The notes under the pieces are model-generated. The model ran no database searches and had not been told where the DNA came from. It saw nothing but the letters and a program-made list of their open reading frames with translations. This document shows, in pieces, positions 12,454 to 13,891 of a stretch of DNA of 13,891 nt. The first letter of the stretch is position 1. Each line of letters opens with the position of its first letter. The DNA is from Chloroflexota bacterium (GTDB taxonomy: Bacteria; Chloroflexota; Anaerolineae; Anaerolineales; Anaerolineaceae), in the NCBI GenBank assembly GCA_023406965.1, contig JAEXTI010000143.1, positions 1-13,891 on the forward strand, given 5' to 3'. Both the position numbers and the translations under genes were made by a program.

Positions 12454-13891
12454 ATGGCGAAATCTCGCGACCGCATCTTAATCGTCGAATCAGATCCTGT
12501 GCTGGCCGATCTCATCGGGCGGCAGGCATTGCAGTCGGCGGGCTACCAGACCAGCGTTGCGGTGGACGCAGGCAGCGCGATAGCCAGGGCCATTCAGTGG
12601 GCTCCCCATCTGATCATTACCGATATGGACCTGCCCGGTCTGAACGGCAAGGATTTGATGGTGGCACTCACTTCTCAAAAGATCGATACCCCCATCATCC
12701 TCATTGCGCGCAAAGGCCAGGAAGGCGACCTGATCCAGGCGTTCCGGCTGGGCGCAGCCGATTATTTGCTGGGGCCGGTGCGCGAGGCCGAGGTGATCGC
12801 CGCCGTCGAGCGTGTGCTGCGCCAGGTGAATGAGCGGCGCGAGCGTGAACGGCTTGCGCAACAGTTGCAGCAAGCCAACCAGGCGTTGGAAACGCGTCTG
12901 CGCGAGCTGACCACCATCACTTCGGTGGGCAAAGCGGTCACCTCCATCACCGACTCGGGCATTTTGATGGAAAAGATCCTCGAAGGGGCTGTGCGCATCA
13001 CGGCTGCCGACCTGGGCTGGTTTTTGATGCGCGATGAGGCCACCCGCAGCTATCACCTGGTGGCCACCCACAAATTGCCGCCCTCGCTGGGCGCCAACCT
13101 GGGCCAGCCCTGGGACGACGGGATTAGCTCGCTGGTGGCTATGTCGGGCGAACCGCTTACTATTCACGGCGACGCGCTCAAGCGTTTTAAGATTTCCATG
13201 CTTGGACATGCCGCCATGATCATGCCCATCAAGGCGCAGAAGCAGGTGGTGGGGTTGCTGGTGGTGATGCGCAAGGGAGAGAAAGCCTTTGAAGCCAGCG
13301 AGCAGGATTTGCTTGGCGCGCTGGCCGATTATGCTTCCATCTCTCTGGTCAACGCCCACCTGTTCCGCGCCGCCGAGAACCGGGCTAAGTCGCTGCAATC
13401 TATGGCGGAAAATGCCGCTTTGGGCGAGCAGGTGAACAATGATATTTTGCGCGTGGTGCACAAGGAACTGTCTGCCCCGGTCGAGTCTGCCTCGGCAGCG
13501 TTGGTGCGCCTGGGCAAGGATCCCACGGCTCGCTGGCGGCCGGAACAGCGCCAGTGGTTGGGCGTCATTCAAGATGCGCTCGGCACGCTGAAGGGGATGG
13601 CCGGGGTCATCACCCCCATTCAACTGCCGCAGGCTAACCGTGCCGCGCTGTATGCCGATGTCTGTGAGGTGGCGCGCAGCGCCGTCAAAACTGCCCAGGC
13701 CATGACCCAGGCGGATGGAATTTACTTCTCCATGAACCTGCCCGGCGAGGCCATTTATGTGCCTCTGGACAGCGGCTTGCTGGGACAGGTGATTGCTGCC
13801 TTGCTGAGCAATGCGATCAAGTTCAGCGCGCCGAACGGCCCGGTCACGGTGCGTGTGGAGACAACAGCCAAAGGACAGGCTCATCTGACGG
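12454..13891 (+). CDS. Receiver-GAF-histidine kinase-like protein with non-canonical residues, 3' end outside window
   Basis: 479 codons are visible with no stop. Receiver-like domain at 6-123: Asp57 in IITDMDLPG is present. The usual second acidic residue is Ser13, the conserved Thr/Ser is Ala85 (PIILIAR) and the conserved Lys is Gly107 (YLLGPV). A short coiled coil (124-155, rich in Arg, Glu and Gln) leads to a GAF domain (about 165-305: WFLMRDEATRSYHLVATHKL, IMPIKAQKQVVGLLVVM). The dimerisation helix reads VVHKELSAPV (334-343): aligned on the Pro, the phospho-accepting His position is Lys337 and a His sits one place earlier. An N-box SNAIKFS (452-458, Asn453) shows the start of the ATPase domain. 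The rest of the ATPase domain lies outside. ATG at 12454 is chosen for its fit to the receiver start; there is no ribosome site. Confidence 0.85.
   Translation, partial: MAKSRDRILIVESDPVLADLIGRQALQSAGYQTSVAVDAGSAIARAIQWAPHLIITDMDLPGLNGKDLMVALTSQKIDTPIILIARKGQEGDLIQAFRLGAADYLLGPVREAEVIAAVERVLRQVNERRERERLAQQLQQANQALETRLRELTTITSVGKAVTSITDSGILMEKILEGAVRITAADLGWFLMRDEATRSYHLVATHKLPPSLGANLGQPWDDGISSLVAMSGEPLTIHGDALKRFKISMLGHAAMIMPIKAQKQVVGLLVVMRKGEKAFEASEQDLLGALADYASISLVNAHLFRAAENRAKSLQSMAENAALGEQVNNDILRVVHKELSAPVESASAALVRLGKDPTARWRPEQRQWLGVIQDALGTLKGMAGVITPIQLPQANRAALYADVCEVARSAVKTAQAMTQADGIYFSMNLPGEAIYVPLDSGLLGQVIAALLSNAIKFSAPNGPVTVRVETTAKGQAHLT

Noticed and set aside
12490..13884. 464-aa minus-strand open frame
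   Set aside because: It lies antisense to the receiver-GAF-kinase, whose domains and motifs are recognisable. The antisense product is rich in His, Gln and Arg with no family pattern, as expected of a codon-bias shadow.

Overview
The window reads as a moderately GC-rich bacterial chromosome segment, most likely from a Chloroflexota (Anaerolineae-like) genome. That placement is an inference. It rests on the combination of a menaquinone-type prenyltransferase, a roadblock/LC7 + V4R + receiver/degenerate-GGDEF signalling operon, a bacterial eRF1-like (baeRF/Vms1-like) protein and GAF-containing kinases with receiver heads. No rRNA, tRNA, CRISPR array, transposase or phage gene was seen.

Layout. 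(1) 1-169 is the N-terminus of a thiolase on the minus strand, divergent from menA (261-1166, plus). (2) 1167-1965 is about 800 bp without a credible gene. It holds a two-copy ~195-bp repeat, a 56-bp inverted-repeat module and a dense nest of potential hairpins. (3) 1966-5878 is a minus-strand operon: lipoprotein substrate-binding protein, ABC ATPase, ABC permease (ATGA overlap with the ATPase) and a polytopic membrane protein with an Asp-box-bearing external domain. (4) 5879-6208 is a divergent promoter region with recognisable sigma70-type promoters for both sides. (5) 6209-8856 is a plus-strand operon: roadblock/LC7 protein, V4R-domain protein, response regulator with a degenerate GGDEF domain, and a DPM1-like glycosyltransferase. 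It ends in a 29-bp perfect hairpin that probably terminates transcription in both directions. (6) 8917-12248 is a minus-strand cluster read in the order DnaJ/CbpA-like co-chaperone, HtrA-like protease, eRF1/Vms1-like protein; all three have a protein-quality-control theme. (7) 12454-13891 is a plus-strand receiver-GAF-kinase that runs off the window, with non-canonical residues in both its receiver and its H-box.

Themes. Three genes at the head of transcription units (menA, the dnaJ-like gene, the receiver-GAF-kinase) have no Shine-Dalgarno sequence and a -10-like hexamer 7 nt before the ATG, which suggests leaderless mRNAs. Internal operon genes instead have ordinary Shine-Dalgarno sequences. 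The points most worth a second look are the repeat/structured region at 1194-1961, the roadblock-V4R-receiver operon, the proteostasis cluster with an eRF1-like protein lacking the catalytic Gln, and the atypical kinase.
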